From NCBI RefSeq assembly GCF_017813245.1, contig NZ_JAGIQL010000056.1:1-37367 (forward strand): a DNA stretch of 37,367 bases, written 5' to 3'. The notes under the pieces were generated by a model, which saw nothing but the letters and a program-made list of their open reading frames with translations, did not search any database and had not been told where the DNA came from. This DNA is from Streptomyces montanisoli (lineage in GTDB: Bacteria > Actinomycetota > Actinomycetes > Streptomycetales > Streptomycetaceae). Shown one piece after another: positions 7,671 to 15,925 of this stretch (position 1 is its first letter; each line of letters begins with the position of its first letter). The position numbers were made by a program, and so were the translations under genes.

Positions 7671-8612
7671 GTGAGTGTCGACATGAACAAAGAGGCGGAA
7701 TCCGCCGGCGCACAACCAGCGCCACCGGAGGCGATCCGCGCCATCCCGGTCAAGCACTACGGACGGTACGTGTCCGGCTTCATAGCCGTCGCCGTGCTCG
7801 TCGTGATCATCTACGCCTTCTCGCAGGGGAAGGTGAACTGGGGCGCGGTCCCCGACTACTTCCTCGACGGGCGCGTGCTGGGCGGCGTGGTCAAAACGCT
7901 GCTGCTGACCGTCCTGGCGATGCTGATGGGCGTCGTCCTCGGCGTCATCCTGTCCGTGATGCGCCTGTCCAAGAACCCCGTGACCTCCTCGATCTCGTGG
8001 TTCTACATCTGGTTCTTCCGCGGCACGCCGGTCTACGTGCAGCTGCTGGTCTGGTTCAACCTGGGCCTGGTGTTCGAGTACATCAACCTCGGGCCCATCT
8101 ACAAGGACTACTGGTCGTCGTTCATGACGCCGTTCCTGACGGCGCTGCTCGGCCTCGGCCTCAACGAGGCCGCGTACATGGCCGAGATCTGCCGGGCCGG
8201 CCTGTTGTCGGTGGACGAGGGCCAGACGGAGGCGTCCCAGGCGCTCGGCATGTCGCACGGCAAGACGCTGTGGCGGATCGTGATCCCGCAGGCGATGCGC
8301 GTCATCGTGCCGCCGACGGGCAACGAGGTCATCAACATGCTGAAGACGACCTCGCTCGTCTCGGCGGTGCAGTACTCGGAGCTGCTTCGGGTGGCGCAGA
8401 ACATCGGGCAGACGTCGGGCGCCGCGGCGGAGATGCTGTTCCTCGCCGCAGCCTGGTACCTGATCCTGACGACCGTCTTCAGCATCGGCCAGTTCTACCT
8501 GGAGCGGTACTACGCGCGCGGGTCGAGCCGCTCGCTGCCGCCGACACCGTGGCAGCGGGTCAGGACGAACCTGCTGTCCTTCAGCAACCGCGCCGGAGGG
8601 GGTGCCGTATGA
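7671..8612 (+). CDS. Amino-acid ABC transporter permease
   Basis: The protein has about 313 residues with several hydrophobic segments and a cytoplasmic coupling loop typical of the HisM/GlnP family (EGQTEASQALGMSHGKTLW, followed by RIVIPQAMRVIVPP). The Tyr/Trp-rich WFFRGTPVYVQLL is also family-typical. The N-terminal 30 residues are a hydrophilic extension. GTG at 7671 and ATG at 7683 are both possible starts; neither has a strong ribosome site. It overlaps the ATPase gene by four bases. One permease gene serving as a homodimer is expected, as no second permease is present. Confidence 0.93.
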   Translation: MSVDMNKEAESAGAQPAPPEAIRAIPVKHYGRYVSGFIAVAVLVVIIYAFSQGKVNWGAVPDYFLDGRVLGGVVKTLLLTVLAMLMGVVLGVILSVMRLSKNPVTSSISWFYIWFFRGTPVYVQLLVWFNLGLVFEYINLGPIYKDYWSSFMTPFLTALLGLGLNEAAYMAEICRAGLLSVDEGQTEASQALGMSHGKTLWRIVIPQAMRVIVPPTGNEVINMLKTTSLVSAVQYSELLRVAQNIGQTSGAAAEMLFLAAAWYLILTTVFSIGQFYLERYYARGSSRSLPPTPWQRVRTNLLSFSNRAGGGAV

Positions 8613-9376
8613 CCGCGACCGCGATGGTGAAGGCCGAGGGCGTGCACAAGTCGTTCGGCGCGGTGCAGGTGCTCAAGGGCATCGACCTGGAGGTGGCGCC
8701 GCGCGAGGTGTTCTGCCTGGTCGGCCCGTCCGGCTCCGGCAAGTCGACGTTCCTGCGGTGCATCAACCACCTGGAGAAGATCAACTCCGGGCGGCTGTAC
8801 GTCGACGGCGACCTGGTCGGCTACCGGCAGCAGGGCGAGAAGCTCTACGAGCTCCGCGACAGCGAGGTGGCGCGCAAGCGCCGCGACATCGGCATGGTGT
8901 TCCAGCGCTTCAACCTGTTCCCGCACATGACGGCCATCGAGAACGTCATGGAGGCGCCGGTCCAGGTCAAGGGCGAGACCCGGGCGTCGGCGCGGGAGCG
9001 CGCGGGGCGGCTGCTCGACCGCGTCGGCCTCTCGGACAAGGCGGGCAACTACCCGTCGCAGCTCTCCGGCGGCCAGCAGCAGCGGGTGGCGATCGCCCGC
9101 GCCCTGGCGATGGAGCCGAAGCTGATGCTGTTCGACGAGCCGACGTCGGCGCTCGACCCCGAGCTGGTGGGCGACGTACTCGACGTCATGCGCGACCTGG
9201 CGTCGGACGGCATGACGATGATCGTCGTCACCCACGAGATGGGCTTCGCCCGCGAGGTCGGCGACGCGCTCGTGTTCATGGACGACGGCGTGGTGGTCGA
9301 GGCGGGCCACCCGCGGGAGGTGCTGACGAACCCGCAGCACGAGCGGACGAAGGCGTTCCTGTCCAAGGTGCTGTGA
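8609..9376 (+). CDS. Amino-acid ABC transporter ATP-binding protein
   Basis: The 255-residue ATPase has every motif of the GlnQ/HisP family: Walker A GPSGSGKST (39-47), the Q-loop in MVFQRFNLFPHMT, signature LSGGQQQRV, Walker B LMLFDEPTSALDP, and the H-loop VTHEMGFA. An ATGA overlap couples it to the permease. It energises uptake of the amino acid captured by the upstream lipoprotein. Confidence 0.96.
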   Translation: MTATAMVKAEGVHKSFGAVQVLKGIDLEVAPREVFCLVGPSGSGKSTFLRCINHLEKINSGRLYVDGDLVGYRQQGEKLYELRDSEVARKRRDIGMVFQRFNLFPHMTAIENVMEAPVQVKGETRASARERAGRLLDRVGLSDKAGNYPSQLSGGQQQRVAIARALAMEPKLMLFDEPTSALDPELVGDVLDVMRDLASDGMTMIVVTHEMGFAREVGDALVFMDDGVVVEAGHPREVLTNPQHERTKAFLSKVL

Positions 9377-9379
9377 CGG

Positions 9380-9420
9380 GCCGTCGCCCCGCGCCCGTGC
9401 ACGGGACGCGGGGCGACGGC
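9380..9420 (+). terminator. Terminator of the ABC transporter operon
   Basis: A perfect 14-base inverted repeat, GCCGTCGCCCCGCG and CGCGGGGCGACGGC, encloses a loop that itself contains CCCGTGCACGGG. It begins four bases after the ATPase stop codon. Confidence 0.8.
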
Positions 9421-9472
9421 GCGCGCGTGTGTGTGCTTGTGCGCGTGCGTGCTTGTGCGCGTGCGTGTGCGG
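9421..9472. repeat. Alternating purine-pyrimidine GT/GC repeat
   Basis: A 16-base unit GCTTGTGCGCGTGCGT occurs twice in tandem (9435-9450, 9451-9466), inside a run of GC/GT alternation. Such tracts can adopt Z-DNA and are prone to slippage. It lies between the operon terminator and a convergent gene. Confidence 0.7.
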
Positions 9473-9525
9473 CGACTCGGCGCGCTTGCCGGCCGCGGCG
9501 GCGCGCATGTGCGTGTGAGCCCGGG

Positions 9526-10335
9526 TTACTTCAGCGCGAGGACGAGCGTGTCCGACGGGGACGCCCACACCGCGCGCGCCTCGCCGAAACCGGCCGCGAG
9601 GAGCGTGCGCACGTGCCAGTCGGGCGACGGCATGTCGCCGTCCGCGTGGCTGCCGTAGATCCGGTACCGCTCGGCGGTCGGCTCGGCGAGCGCCGGGTCC
9701 TCGGCCGCCTTGGCCCACCACTGCTCCCAGTCCAGGGCACCCGCCGCCTTCGCGCGATCCATCCCGGCGTGCCGGTGCGCGCGCTCGGCCGCGTCGATGC
9801 GCGGGGTCCCCTCGTGCGCCATGTGGTCCGCGTTCATGAAGACGCCGCCGTCGCGCGTGAGGCCGGCGATCCGCCCGTACAGCTCGGTCAGCGGGTCGGC
9901 GTGCAGCCAGTGCAGGGCGGTGGCGGTGAGCACCGCGTCGTACGAGGAGTGCGGCAGCGCCCGCGTCCAGCCCGGGTCCTTGAGGTCGGCGGCGACGAAC
10001 GAGGCGCGCTCGTCGCCGGCGAAGTACCCGCGCGCGATGGCGAGGAGTGCGGGGTCGAGGTCGACGCCGGTGCTGGTGGCCCCGGGGAACCGCCGCAGCA
10101 GCCTGTCCGTGATACTTCCCGTACCGCACGCGAGGTCGAGCACCCGCGGCTCGGGCCCCACCAGGGCCTCCACCATGTCGAGCATGACCCGGAACCGCTC
10201 CTCGCGGTCCGGCATGAACCACTCCTGCTGGCGATCCCAGCTCTCCTGCCAGGCCCGCCAGTCCGTCCCGCCCGCCACTGCCCGTGCGTCGCGCGCTTCC
10301 CTCGATCCCTGCGCCGCATCCCGAACGTCCGACAT
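9526..10335 (-). CDS. Class I SAM-dependent methyltransferase
   Basis: The 269-residue protein contains the SAM-binding motif VLDLACGTGSIT, then STGVDLDPALLAIARGYF (acidic ribose-binding position), and YDAVLTATALHWL, which is typical of trans-aconitate/Methyltransf_25-like enzymes. Substrate is unknown. The start at 10335 (MSDVRDAAQG) has GGAGGC ten bases upstream; a longer start at 10404 is less likely. It is divergent from the CGNR gene. Confidence 0.85.
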   Translation of the reverse strand: MSDVRDAAQGSREARDARAVAGGTDWRAWQESWDRQQEWFMPDREERFRVMLDMVEALVGPEPRVLDLACGTGSITDRLLRRFPGATSTGVDLDPALLAIARGYFAGDERASFVAADLKDPGWTRALPHSSYDAVLTATALHWLHADPLTELYGRIAGLTRDGGVFMNADHMAHEGTPRIDAAERAHRHAGMDRAKAAGALDWEQWWAKAAEDPALAEPTAERYRIYGSHADGDMPSPDWHVRTLLAAGFGEARAVWASPSDTLVLALK

Positions 10336-10451
10336 GAAAGCCTCCGCATCCGAACCCGGGGCTCCGCACCCCGGCCGTAATACCCTGAAGAGGACGACAC
10401 CCATTACGTCCCTCTTCCCGGAACCATAGAACGCCGCCGTAAGGACTACAA

Positions 10452-11081
10452 GTGGATCTGGCCTCTTACTCGGATTACGCGGTACGCCTCGTCAACACCG
10501 AGGAGCCGCTGCGCGGCACGGACACGCTGACGTCCGTCGACGCCGTACGCGCCCTGTTCGGCACGGCCTCGCAGGTGGCGCGCAGGTCGACGGACGCGGA
10601 CGTCACGCGCCTGAGGGCAGTGCGCGGACGGCTGCGCGCGGTCTTCACGGCGGCGGACGAGGGCGACGAGCGACTCGCCGTCGACCTGCTGAACGCGCTC
10701 CTGCTGGACTTCCCCGTCAGCCCGAAGGTCTCGGGCCACGACACCCTCAACGACGAGGGCAGGCCCGACTGGCACATGCACCTCGCGGAGCACACCTCGA
10801 ACGCCACGGCCGCCTACGCGGCGACGGCCGCCATGGGGCTCGCGTTCCACCTCACGGGGTACGGCGCGGACCGGCTCGGCCTGTGCGAGGCCGCCCCGTG
10901 CCGCAACGCCTACCTCGACACGTCGACGAACCGCTCGCGCCGCTACTGCTCCGACCGCTGCGCGACCCGCGCCAACGTCGCCGCCTACCGGGCGCGCAAG
11001 CGCCTGGAGACGGAGCGGTCGGCGAGCACGGGACGCACGGCCGAGGCCAGCCACGCCGCCGTCGCACGCACCGAGCGGTGA
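10452..11081 (+). CDS. CGNR zinc-finger (ABATE domain) putative transcription regulator
   Basis: The 209-residue protein ends with the CGNR zinc-finger signature LCEAAPCRNAYLD, followed by NRSRRYCSDRCATRANVAAYRARKR (split here at the two cysteine pairs). The N-terminal domain of about 140 residues is the stress-associated ABATE-type region. Members are thought to be DNA-binding regulators. It starts with GTG. The last 97 bases overlap the 3' end of sodX on the other strand, an unusually long convergent overlap. Confidence 0.85.
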   Translation: MDLASYSDYAVRLVNTEEPLRGTDTLTSVDAVRALFGTASQVARRSTDADVTRLRAVRGRLRAVFTAADEGDERLAVDLLNALLLDFPVSPKVSGHDTLNDEGRPDWHMHLAEHTSNATAAYAATAAMGLAFHLTGYGADRLGLCEAAPCRNAYLDTSTNRSRRYCSDRCATRANVAAYRARKRLETERSASTGRTAEASHAAVARTER

Positions 11082-11413
11082 TCCTCCGTCCGCGGCCGGT
11101 ACCTGCCGCGGACACGGCCGAGCAGCAGCTCGTCGGGCACGGTGCCGAACAGCCGGCTGTCGCCCTCGGCCGCCGGATTGTCACCCAGCACCCACCAGCC
11201 GCCGTCCCGCCGCTCGACGAGGCGCTTGACGATGAGGAGGTCCTGCTGCAGCGGATGCTTGAGCACGGCCACGTCGCCCGCCTTGACGGGCGCCCGGTAC
11301 TGCACGAGGAGCCGGTCGCCGTGTTTGAGCGTCGGGTACATGGAGGGACCCGTCACCTCGGCGATCCCCAGCGGCACTCTCGCCTCCCGCGGCTCCCGCC
11401 CCGGCTCGGTCAT
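10985..11413 (-). CDS. sodX: Nickel-type superoxide dismutase maturation protease
   Basis: The 142-residue S26-family (signal peptidase-like) protease has Ser24 in TGPSMYPTLKHGD and Lys63 in LLIVKRLVE as the expected Ser/Lys dyad, plus the VLGDNPAAEGDSR box. It removes the N-terminal leader of SodN so that the nickel hook can form. It is divergent from sodN, the standard arrangement. There is no membrane anchor, consistent with the cytoplasmic SodX type. The last 40 or so basic residues follow the conserved LLLGRVRGRY and overlap the CGNR gene in antisense. Confidence 0.93.
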   Translation of the reverse strand: MTEPGREPREARVPLGIAEVTGPSMYPTLKHGDRLLVQYRAPVKAGDVAVLKHPLQQDLLIVKRLVERRDGGWWVLGDNPAAEGDSRLFGTVPDELLLGRVRGRYRPRTEDHRSVRATAAWLASAVRPVLADRSVSRRLRAR

Positions 11414-11562
11414 CCCGGCACCTCCCGGTCGCTCCTGCACTCGGTCGTCGGTCCAATTCTGATGCCGGACTTTTGTCGTAAGCCCCACGGGGCACTCGCG
11501 AAAGCGGGCTTCTCACAGAGTAATGTCCCACCTGAGAAGACGATCACGAGGAAGGACAGCTC

Positions 11563-11958
11563 ATGCTCTCCCGCCTGTTTGCCCCCAAGGTGAAGGTCAG
11601 CGCCCACTGCGACCTCCCCTGCGGCGTCTACGACCCTGCCCAGGCCCGTATCGAGGCGGAGTCCGTCAAGGCCATCCAGGAGAAGATGGCCGGCAACGAC
11701 GACGCCCACTACCAGATGCGCGCGACCGTCATCAAGGAACAGCGCGCCGAACTGGCGAAGCACCACGTCTCGGTGCTGTGGAGCGACTACTTCAAGCCCC
11801 CGCACTTCGAGAAGTACCCGGAGCTGCACCAGCTCGTCAACGACACCCTGAAGGCCCTCTCGGCCGCGAAGGGCTCCGCGGACCCGGCCACCGGCCAGAA
11901 GGCCCTGGACTACATCGCGCAGATCGACAAGATCTTCTGGGAGACCAAGAAGGCGTGA
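11563..11958 (+). CDS. sodN: Nickel-containing superoxide dismutase
   Basis: The 131-residue precursor has a 14-residue leader and then HCDLPCGVYD, whose His15, Cys16 and Cys20 become His1, Cys2 and Cys6 of the nickel hook after SodX cleavage. The remaining 117 residues are the four-helix Ni-SOD subunit, with the family-typical VLWSDYFKPPHFEKYPELH. GAGGAAGG lies upstream. It detoxifies superoxide in the cytoplasm as a hexamer. In S. coelicolor, nickel and the Fur-like Nur control this gene and sodF inversely. Confidence 0.97.
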   Translation: MLSRLFAPKVKVSAHCDLPCGVYDPAQARIEAESVKAIQEKMAGNDDAHYQMRATVIKEQRAELAKHHVSVLWSDYFKPPHFEKYPELHQLVNDTLKALSAAKGSADPATGQKALDYIAQIDKIFWETKKA

Positions 11959-11973
11959 GCGCGGCTCACTCGC

Positions 11974-12064
11974 TCTGACCGTCGCGACCGCGCCGGCCAG
12001 AGCATCTCCTTGTCCGCACCCGGACCCGGGCCCGCCGGCCACGACGGCGCCCGGGGGCCGGGTG
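11974..12064 (+). ncRNA. Candidate s-SodF small RNA in the sodN 3'UTR
   Basis: In S. coelicolor the sodN 3'UTR is processed to an RNA of about 90 bases (s-SodF) that pairs with the sodF ribosome-binding region. Here, 43 bases after the sodN stop, AGCATCTCCTTGTCCGC (12001-12017) contains CTCCTTGT, complementary to ACAAGGAG, followed directly by a strong terminator (12019-12062). The 5' boundary given is approximate. The sodF target is outside the window. Confidence 0.65.
12019..12062 (+). terminator. Terminator at the end of the sodN transcript
   Basis: CCCGG-CCCGGGC pairs with GCCCGGG-CCGGG, and an inner GCCG/CGGC extends the stem. It would form the 3' end of sodN mRNA and of the derived sRNA. 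Confidence 0.7.
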
Positions 12065-12108
12065 CGGTCGCGTGTCGGCCCTGCGAGGCAGGCGGGCCGA
12101 CGGGGACC

Positions 12109-12996
12109 TCACACGGCTCGCGGCGCGCGGGAGGGGAACCTGTATCCGGCGAAGTCGGCGATGTGGACGTACCCGATGCGCTGGTACAGGGCGTTGCTGG
12201 TGGGGTTGCTCGGGTCCGTGAACAGGACGACGTCCGTCGCGCCCGCGGTCAGCGCGGCCTCGCTCACCTCGGCCGTCACCGCTCCCGCGTAGCCGCGGCC
12301 GCGGTGGCGGGCCGGGGTGTAGACGGGGTCGATCCGGACCATGCCGCGGATGACCGAGGTCGTGGCCGCCATGGAGACGGGAGTGCAGTCAGAGGACTCC
12401 CAGAACGTGAAGTGCCTGTCGCCGAAACGCGAGTCGTCCCAGGAGCCGGCGTCGATCAGGTCGATGGAGGGCTGCTCCCCGACATCGACGCAGAACTCAC
12501 GGCACCATCCCACGACTTGGTCACGATCCCTACCGTCCGCGGCGCGCCCATGCCCCTCCGGGCCCGGCTGCGGCGCGGTGAGGGTGCCGAGACGGTACAG
12601 GTGCGTCCGCCAGAAGGATGCCGACGCGGCGCCCGTGTGCCGCTGCCATGCCTCGGCGAAGGCCCTGGCGGTCTCGTGGTCCGCGAGGACATTGGAGGGA
12701 GAGCGGCCCAGGCCGGCCAGGCGGGCGGCGAGAGTGCCGGCCTGCTCGGCGGAGAGGGGCGTGGGGCCCAGGCGGCCGCGGGGAGTGAGACAAAGCGTCG
12801 CACGTACCTCGCCCCCTGACTCCAGTCGGCCGAAGACGGCGCCTCGGACATCGCGTCCGGCCGCCTTGCGCAGCCGCAGCTTCTCGATGTCCGTGAGCGA
12901 CATGTTGTGCAGGGCGGCGTTCGAGCCCAGGAAATCTCCGGCTCGCACGAGGAAGTCGTCGACGTCTTCGGTGAGGTGCCAGTCATCCGGTCGCAT
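12109..12996 (-). CDS. GNAT family N-acetyltransferase
   Basis: The 295-residue protein has a C-terminal GNAT fold: MVRIDPVYTPARHRGRGYAG contains the acetyl-CoA pyrophosphate loop (R-G-R-G-Y-A), followed by LFTDPSNPTSNALYQRIGY, the usual strand-turn-helix with Asn and Tyr. The N-terminal half (1-150) is a second alpha/beta region without a recognisable CoA loop, so only the C-terminal domain is likely active. The start at 12996 avoids the hairpin at 13009-13039 that any GTG start at 13035 would include. Substrate unknown. Confidence 0.85.
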   Translation of the reverse strand: MRPDDWHLTEDVDDFLVRAGDFLGSNAALHNMSLTDIEKLRLRKAAGRDVRGAVFGRLESGGEVRATLCLTPRGRLGPTPLSAEQAGTLAARLAGLGRSPSNVLADHETARAFAEAWQRHTGAASASFWRTHLYRLGTLTAPQPGPEGHGRAADGRDRDQVVGWCREFCVDVGEQPSIDLIDAGSWDDSRFGDRHFTFWESSDCTPVSMAATTSVIRGMVRIDPVYTPARHRGRGYAGAVTAEVSEAALTAGATDVVLFTDPSNPTSNALYQRIGYVHIADFAGYRFPSRAPRAV

Positions 12997-13008
12997 GCGC
13001 TCGATGAT

Positions 13009-13039
13009 CCCGGTGTTCCCGACGGGCGGGAACACCGGG
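13009..13039 (-). terminator. Perfect hairpin, likely terminator of the MoxR/vWA operon
   Basis: CCCGGTGTTCCCG and CGGGAACACCGGG are perfect 13-base arms around a five-base loop. It begins 84 bases after the stop of the vWA gene and ends 12 bases before the GNAT start. It could instead be an operator for the GNAT gene. Confidence 0.65.
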
Positions 13040-13123
13040 CCCGCTGGCAGTCGGCCGGTGTGGCCTCCACGCTTCTGGGCATCCCTGGGTCACCGCGGAG
13101 GCGGCCGAGTGCCACGCCGGATC

Positions 13124-14509
13124 TCAGCAGATCGTGACCACTCGCGCCCACGAGGGCGGGACGTCCGGAACATAGTCCTCTTCGTTCACGGCAAGGGAGG
13201 GGCGAGGGAAGAGGCCGACGACGGTGCGGCAGGGTGGCCGCGTGGCCGGCCACGGTGTCTGGCCGTCCGTCAGGGCGACGATGACCTCCGGGCGTGGGTT
13301 GGAGCGCAGCGCCCGGGCGAACCCGGAGCGCAGGTCCGTACCCCCGCCGCCGACCAGTTCGATGTTCTCGGCGCGGCAGAGCGGGACGGCGATTCTCGCC
13401 GCTGCGTCGCAAGAGATCACTGAGACCAGGTCGCGCCGCCCGCCGACCGCCCGTGAGATCGCCGCCACCTCCAGCAACGCGCTGCCCAACTCCGCGTCAC
13501 TCACCGACCCGGAGGTGTCGATCACGACACAGACCCGGGGCGGCGTACGGCGCAGACTCGGCAACAACACTCCCGGCAGTCCGGCCGAGCGGCGGGAGGG
13601 GCGCCGGTAGGTGTGATCTTCCCCCGCCCCCGGGGCTCCCACCGCCGAGCGGACCGCCGCCCCCAGCAACTGCCGCCACGGCTGGGGCGGGTGGAATGCC
13701 TCGTCCGCCCATCGCCGCCACCCCGCCGGTGCGTCGCCCGGTCTGCCCCTGATTCCCTCCGCCACCCGGAAGCGGACCGCGTCACACTGCTGCCCGCTCA
13801 GCCCGTGTGCCCCATCGGGCCCCAGCTCCCACGGCCGGTGCACACCGTCGGCGCCACTACCGCAGTCGAGCCACGCAAGGTCCACGGGGAGGCCGGACAT
13901 CGACGCCGTCCGCAAGTACTCCTCCATCAACAGCCCCAGCGGCAGACCCAGCAGCGAGGGGAGGACCGCCCCGGCAGGCAGGGGCAGGCCGTCCCCGTAG
14001 ATGTCGTCGTTGATCTCGAAATCGGCGGCGATGTTGCGTCGCAGTCTTTTCCAGCCCTCGTCCGGCCTGCTTCCGCGCCCGTCACGCCTGCCCGGCCCCT
14101 GGCCCTCGTGCTCCCGCTCATACCGCTCGCCCCGCCCGTGGTGATCCCGGAGCAGATGCGAAACCTCGTGCACCCACACGCCCGCCAGCTCTTCCACCGG
14201 TGTGAGCGCCACGAAGCCAGGAGACGCGTAGCAGCGCCAATGGGCGTCCACCGCCATCGTCGGCACCGACCGGTCCTCCACCACGTTCAGCGCGAAGAGC
14301 GCGTCGGCCAGGTAGGGACGTACCTTCACCGCATGCAGCCTGGCAGCCAGCAACTTCTCGGTGTCGAGTGGGAGCCCGGGCGGGCCGGCTTGTCCCTCGG
14401 AGCCGGCCGAAGGCGCGGGCACGGCGGCTTCCTCCGGGCGCCGCGGCGCCGGCCGGGACATCGGGCGAGGCAGCGGACGAGGCACTGGGCGCTTCGCGGG
14501 CCCCGTCAT
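13124..14509 (-). CDS. DUF2201-type protein: putative metallopeptidase domain plus vWA-like domain
   Basis: The 461-residue protein follows a Pro/Arg-rich N-terminus (1-45) with a predicted zinc-peptidase domain: HEVSH at 114-118 and AADFEINDD at 161-169 as the likely third-ligand region. Residues 325-461 are a vWA-like domain with MIDAS residues DTSGS (331-335), Thr391 in GGGGTDLRSG and Asp415 in ALTDGQTPW. vWA proteins of this kind work with MoxR ATPases as metal-dependent adaptors in protein-complex remodelling. The ATGA overlap with the MoxR gene shows tight coupling. Whether the HExxH domain cuts anything is unproven in the family. Confidence 0.86.
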   Translation of the reverse strand: MTGPAKRPVPRPLPRPMSRPAPRRPEEAAVPAPSAGSEGQAGPPGLPLDTEKLLAARLHAVKVRPYLADALFALNVVEDRSVPTMAVDAHWRCYASPGFVALTPVEELAGVWVHEVSHLLRDHHGRGERYEREHEGQGPGRRDGRGSRPDEGWKRLRRNIAADFEINDDIYGDGLPLPAGAVLPSLLGLPLGLLMEEYLRTASMSGLPVDLAWLDCGSGADGVHRPWELGPDGAHGLSGQQCDAVRFRVAEGIRGRPGDAPAGWRRWADEAFHPPQPWRQLLGAAVRSAVGAPGAGEDHTYRRPSRRSAGLPGVLLPSLRRTPPRVCVVIDTSGSVSDAELGSALLEVAAISRAVGGRRDLVSVISCDAAARIAVPLCRAENIELVGGGGTDLRSGFARALRSNPRPEVIVALTDGQTPWPATRPPCRTVVGLFPRPSLAVNEEDYVPDVPPSWARVVTIC

Positions 14510-15816
14510 CGGCGGGCACCCGTCGCACGCCCGGCGTTGGTGGCCGCCATGGCCCGTCCCACCGACTGGTCCACACGACGAGTCAGATCGACGATCCCGG
14601 CCAGCCGGTAAACCGCCTCGGGCACCTCCCAGTCGTCGCGCCGCAATCCGGCAAGTGCCCTCGCCGGTGCGACCAGGAGGTCGGGGGCGCCGGTCTCCAG
14701 CGCTCGCACCAGTACCGCCCAGCCCGCTTCCCACCGGTCCCGCTTCGGCCGCGCCCCGACAGCGGCCACCACCGCCTCAAGGGCGGCCTGCCGTAGATCG
14801 CCCCGCTCCGGGAGCTCGGCGGAGCCGGGATCGGCCAGCAGGGTCTCCGGGTCCGGCAGTTCCATCCGATCCAGATGAGCGAGGAACTCGAGCCCCGGCC
14901 CGTCGCCGACCGTGCCACGCACCAGCAGTGCGAGCACGTCGCGGGAAACGGAGGCCGCTGTGCCGAAGGCCAGCAGGATCAGCGCCGCCTCCCAGCTCCG
15001 GGGTGAGGGCCAGGCACCGCCGCGCCGTGTCTCGGTACTCGGCAGCCGGTGGATCAGCGTGGGCCGGGCTTCGAGAAAGCCGCAGACCGCGCGCCGGGCG
15101 TAGACCACCGCCTCGGTGAGCAACTCCGGCGCGAGCCGGGGCAGTTCCGCCCGCGGCCAGACCCCGCCCAGCCCGCGCACCACCACGTGCCGGTCGTGCA
15201 CCCAGTGCAGATGCACGAAGCGGTTGGCCAAGGGCGGGCTCAGCTCCCATCCGTCCGCCGCCGACGCGGGCGGGTTCGCGGCCGCCACGATCCTTACGCC
15301 CGGCGGCAGTTGCAGCGCACCGACCCGCCGCTCGAGGACGACCCGCAGCAGTGCGGCCTGGACGGCCGGGGTAGCCGTGGAGAGTTCGTCCAGGAAGAGC
15401 AGCCCCCGCCCGGCCCGCGCCAGCTCCACGGCCCATTGGGGCGGCGCCATGGGTACCCCGCGTGCCGCCGGATCGTCGCCCACGATGGGCAGACCGGAGA
15501 AGTCGGACGGCTCGTGGACGCTGGCGACCACGGTCGTCAGCGGCAGGTCGAGGGAGTCGGCAAGGTGCGTCAGGGCCGCGGTCTTGCCGATGCCCGGCTC
15601 ACCCCACAGCAGAACGGGCAGATCGGCCGCGACGGCCAGGGTGAGCGCTTCGAGCTGCTCGTCGGGGCGCTGCTCCGTGGTGGTCGTGCGGAGCAGGGCC
15701 AAGAGGTCATCGGCGAGGACAAGGCCGGCTCCGGCTCCGGTTCCGGACGGGCCGACCGCGGGCGCTGCCGTGTGGACGGTCGGGACCGCGGCGGACGGAA
15801 GGACATTGGTACTCAT
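14506..15816 (-). CDS. MoxR family AAA+ ATPase
   Basis: The 436-residue ATPase has Walker A GEPGIGKTA (72-80), the MoxR-typical HEPSDFSGLP, Walker B LLFLDEL (139-145), sensor 1 AAANPP (178-183) and an arginine-finger-like ANRF (197-200). A C-terminal helical half follows. ATG at 15816 has an AGGTG ribosome site at suitable distance; ATG at 15822 is too close to it. It is the motor of the three-gene operon, probably driving the vWA partner. MoxR-vWA pairs are known as chaperone-like systems and as cores of some conflict systems. Confidence 0.9.
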   Translation of the reverse strand: MSTNVLPSAAVPTVHTAAPAVGPSGTGAGAGLVLADDLLALLRTTTTEQRPDEQLEALTLAVAADLPVLLWGEPGIGKTAALTHLADSLDLPLTTVVASVHEPSDFSGLPIVGDDPAARGVPMAPPQWAVELARAGRGLLFLDELSTATPAVQAALLRVVLERRVGALQLPPGVRIVAAANPPASAADGWELSPPLANRFVHLHWVHDRHVVVRGLGGVWPRAELPRLAPELLTEAVVYARRAVCGFLEARPTLIHRLPSTETRRGGAWPSPRSWEAALILLAFGTAASVSRDVLALLVRGTVGDGPGLEFLAHLDRMELPDPETLLADPGSAELPERGDLRQAALEAVVAAVGARPKRDRWEAGWAVLVRALETGAPDLLVAPARALAGLRRDDWEVPEAVYRLAGIVDLTRRVDQSVGRAMAATNAGRATGARR

Positions 15817-15840
15817 GAGCATCACCTGAGGCGTGTTGTG

Positions 15841-15860
15841 GGGACGGGAAATCCCGTCCC
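15841..15860 (-). promoter_or_regulatory. Hairpin in the leader between gene 3 and the MoxR gene
   Basis: GGGACGGG and CCCGTCCC enclose AAAT, 25 bases before the MoxR start and 66 after the stop of the upstream gene. It may attenuate readthrough within the operon or be an operator for an internal promoter. Confidence 0.45.
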
Positions 15861-15925
15861 GGTGGGTGGTGGTGCGAAGGGCGCGAGACGCGCATCGCGG
15901 TAAAAGTGCGGGGTCGGGCAGTGCT

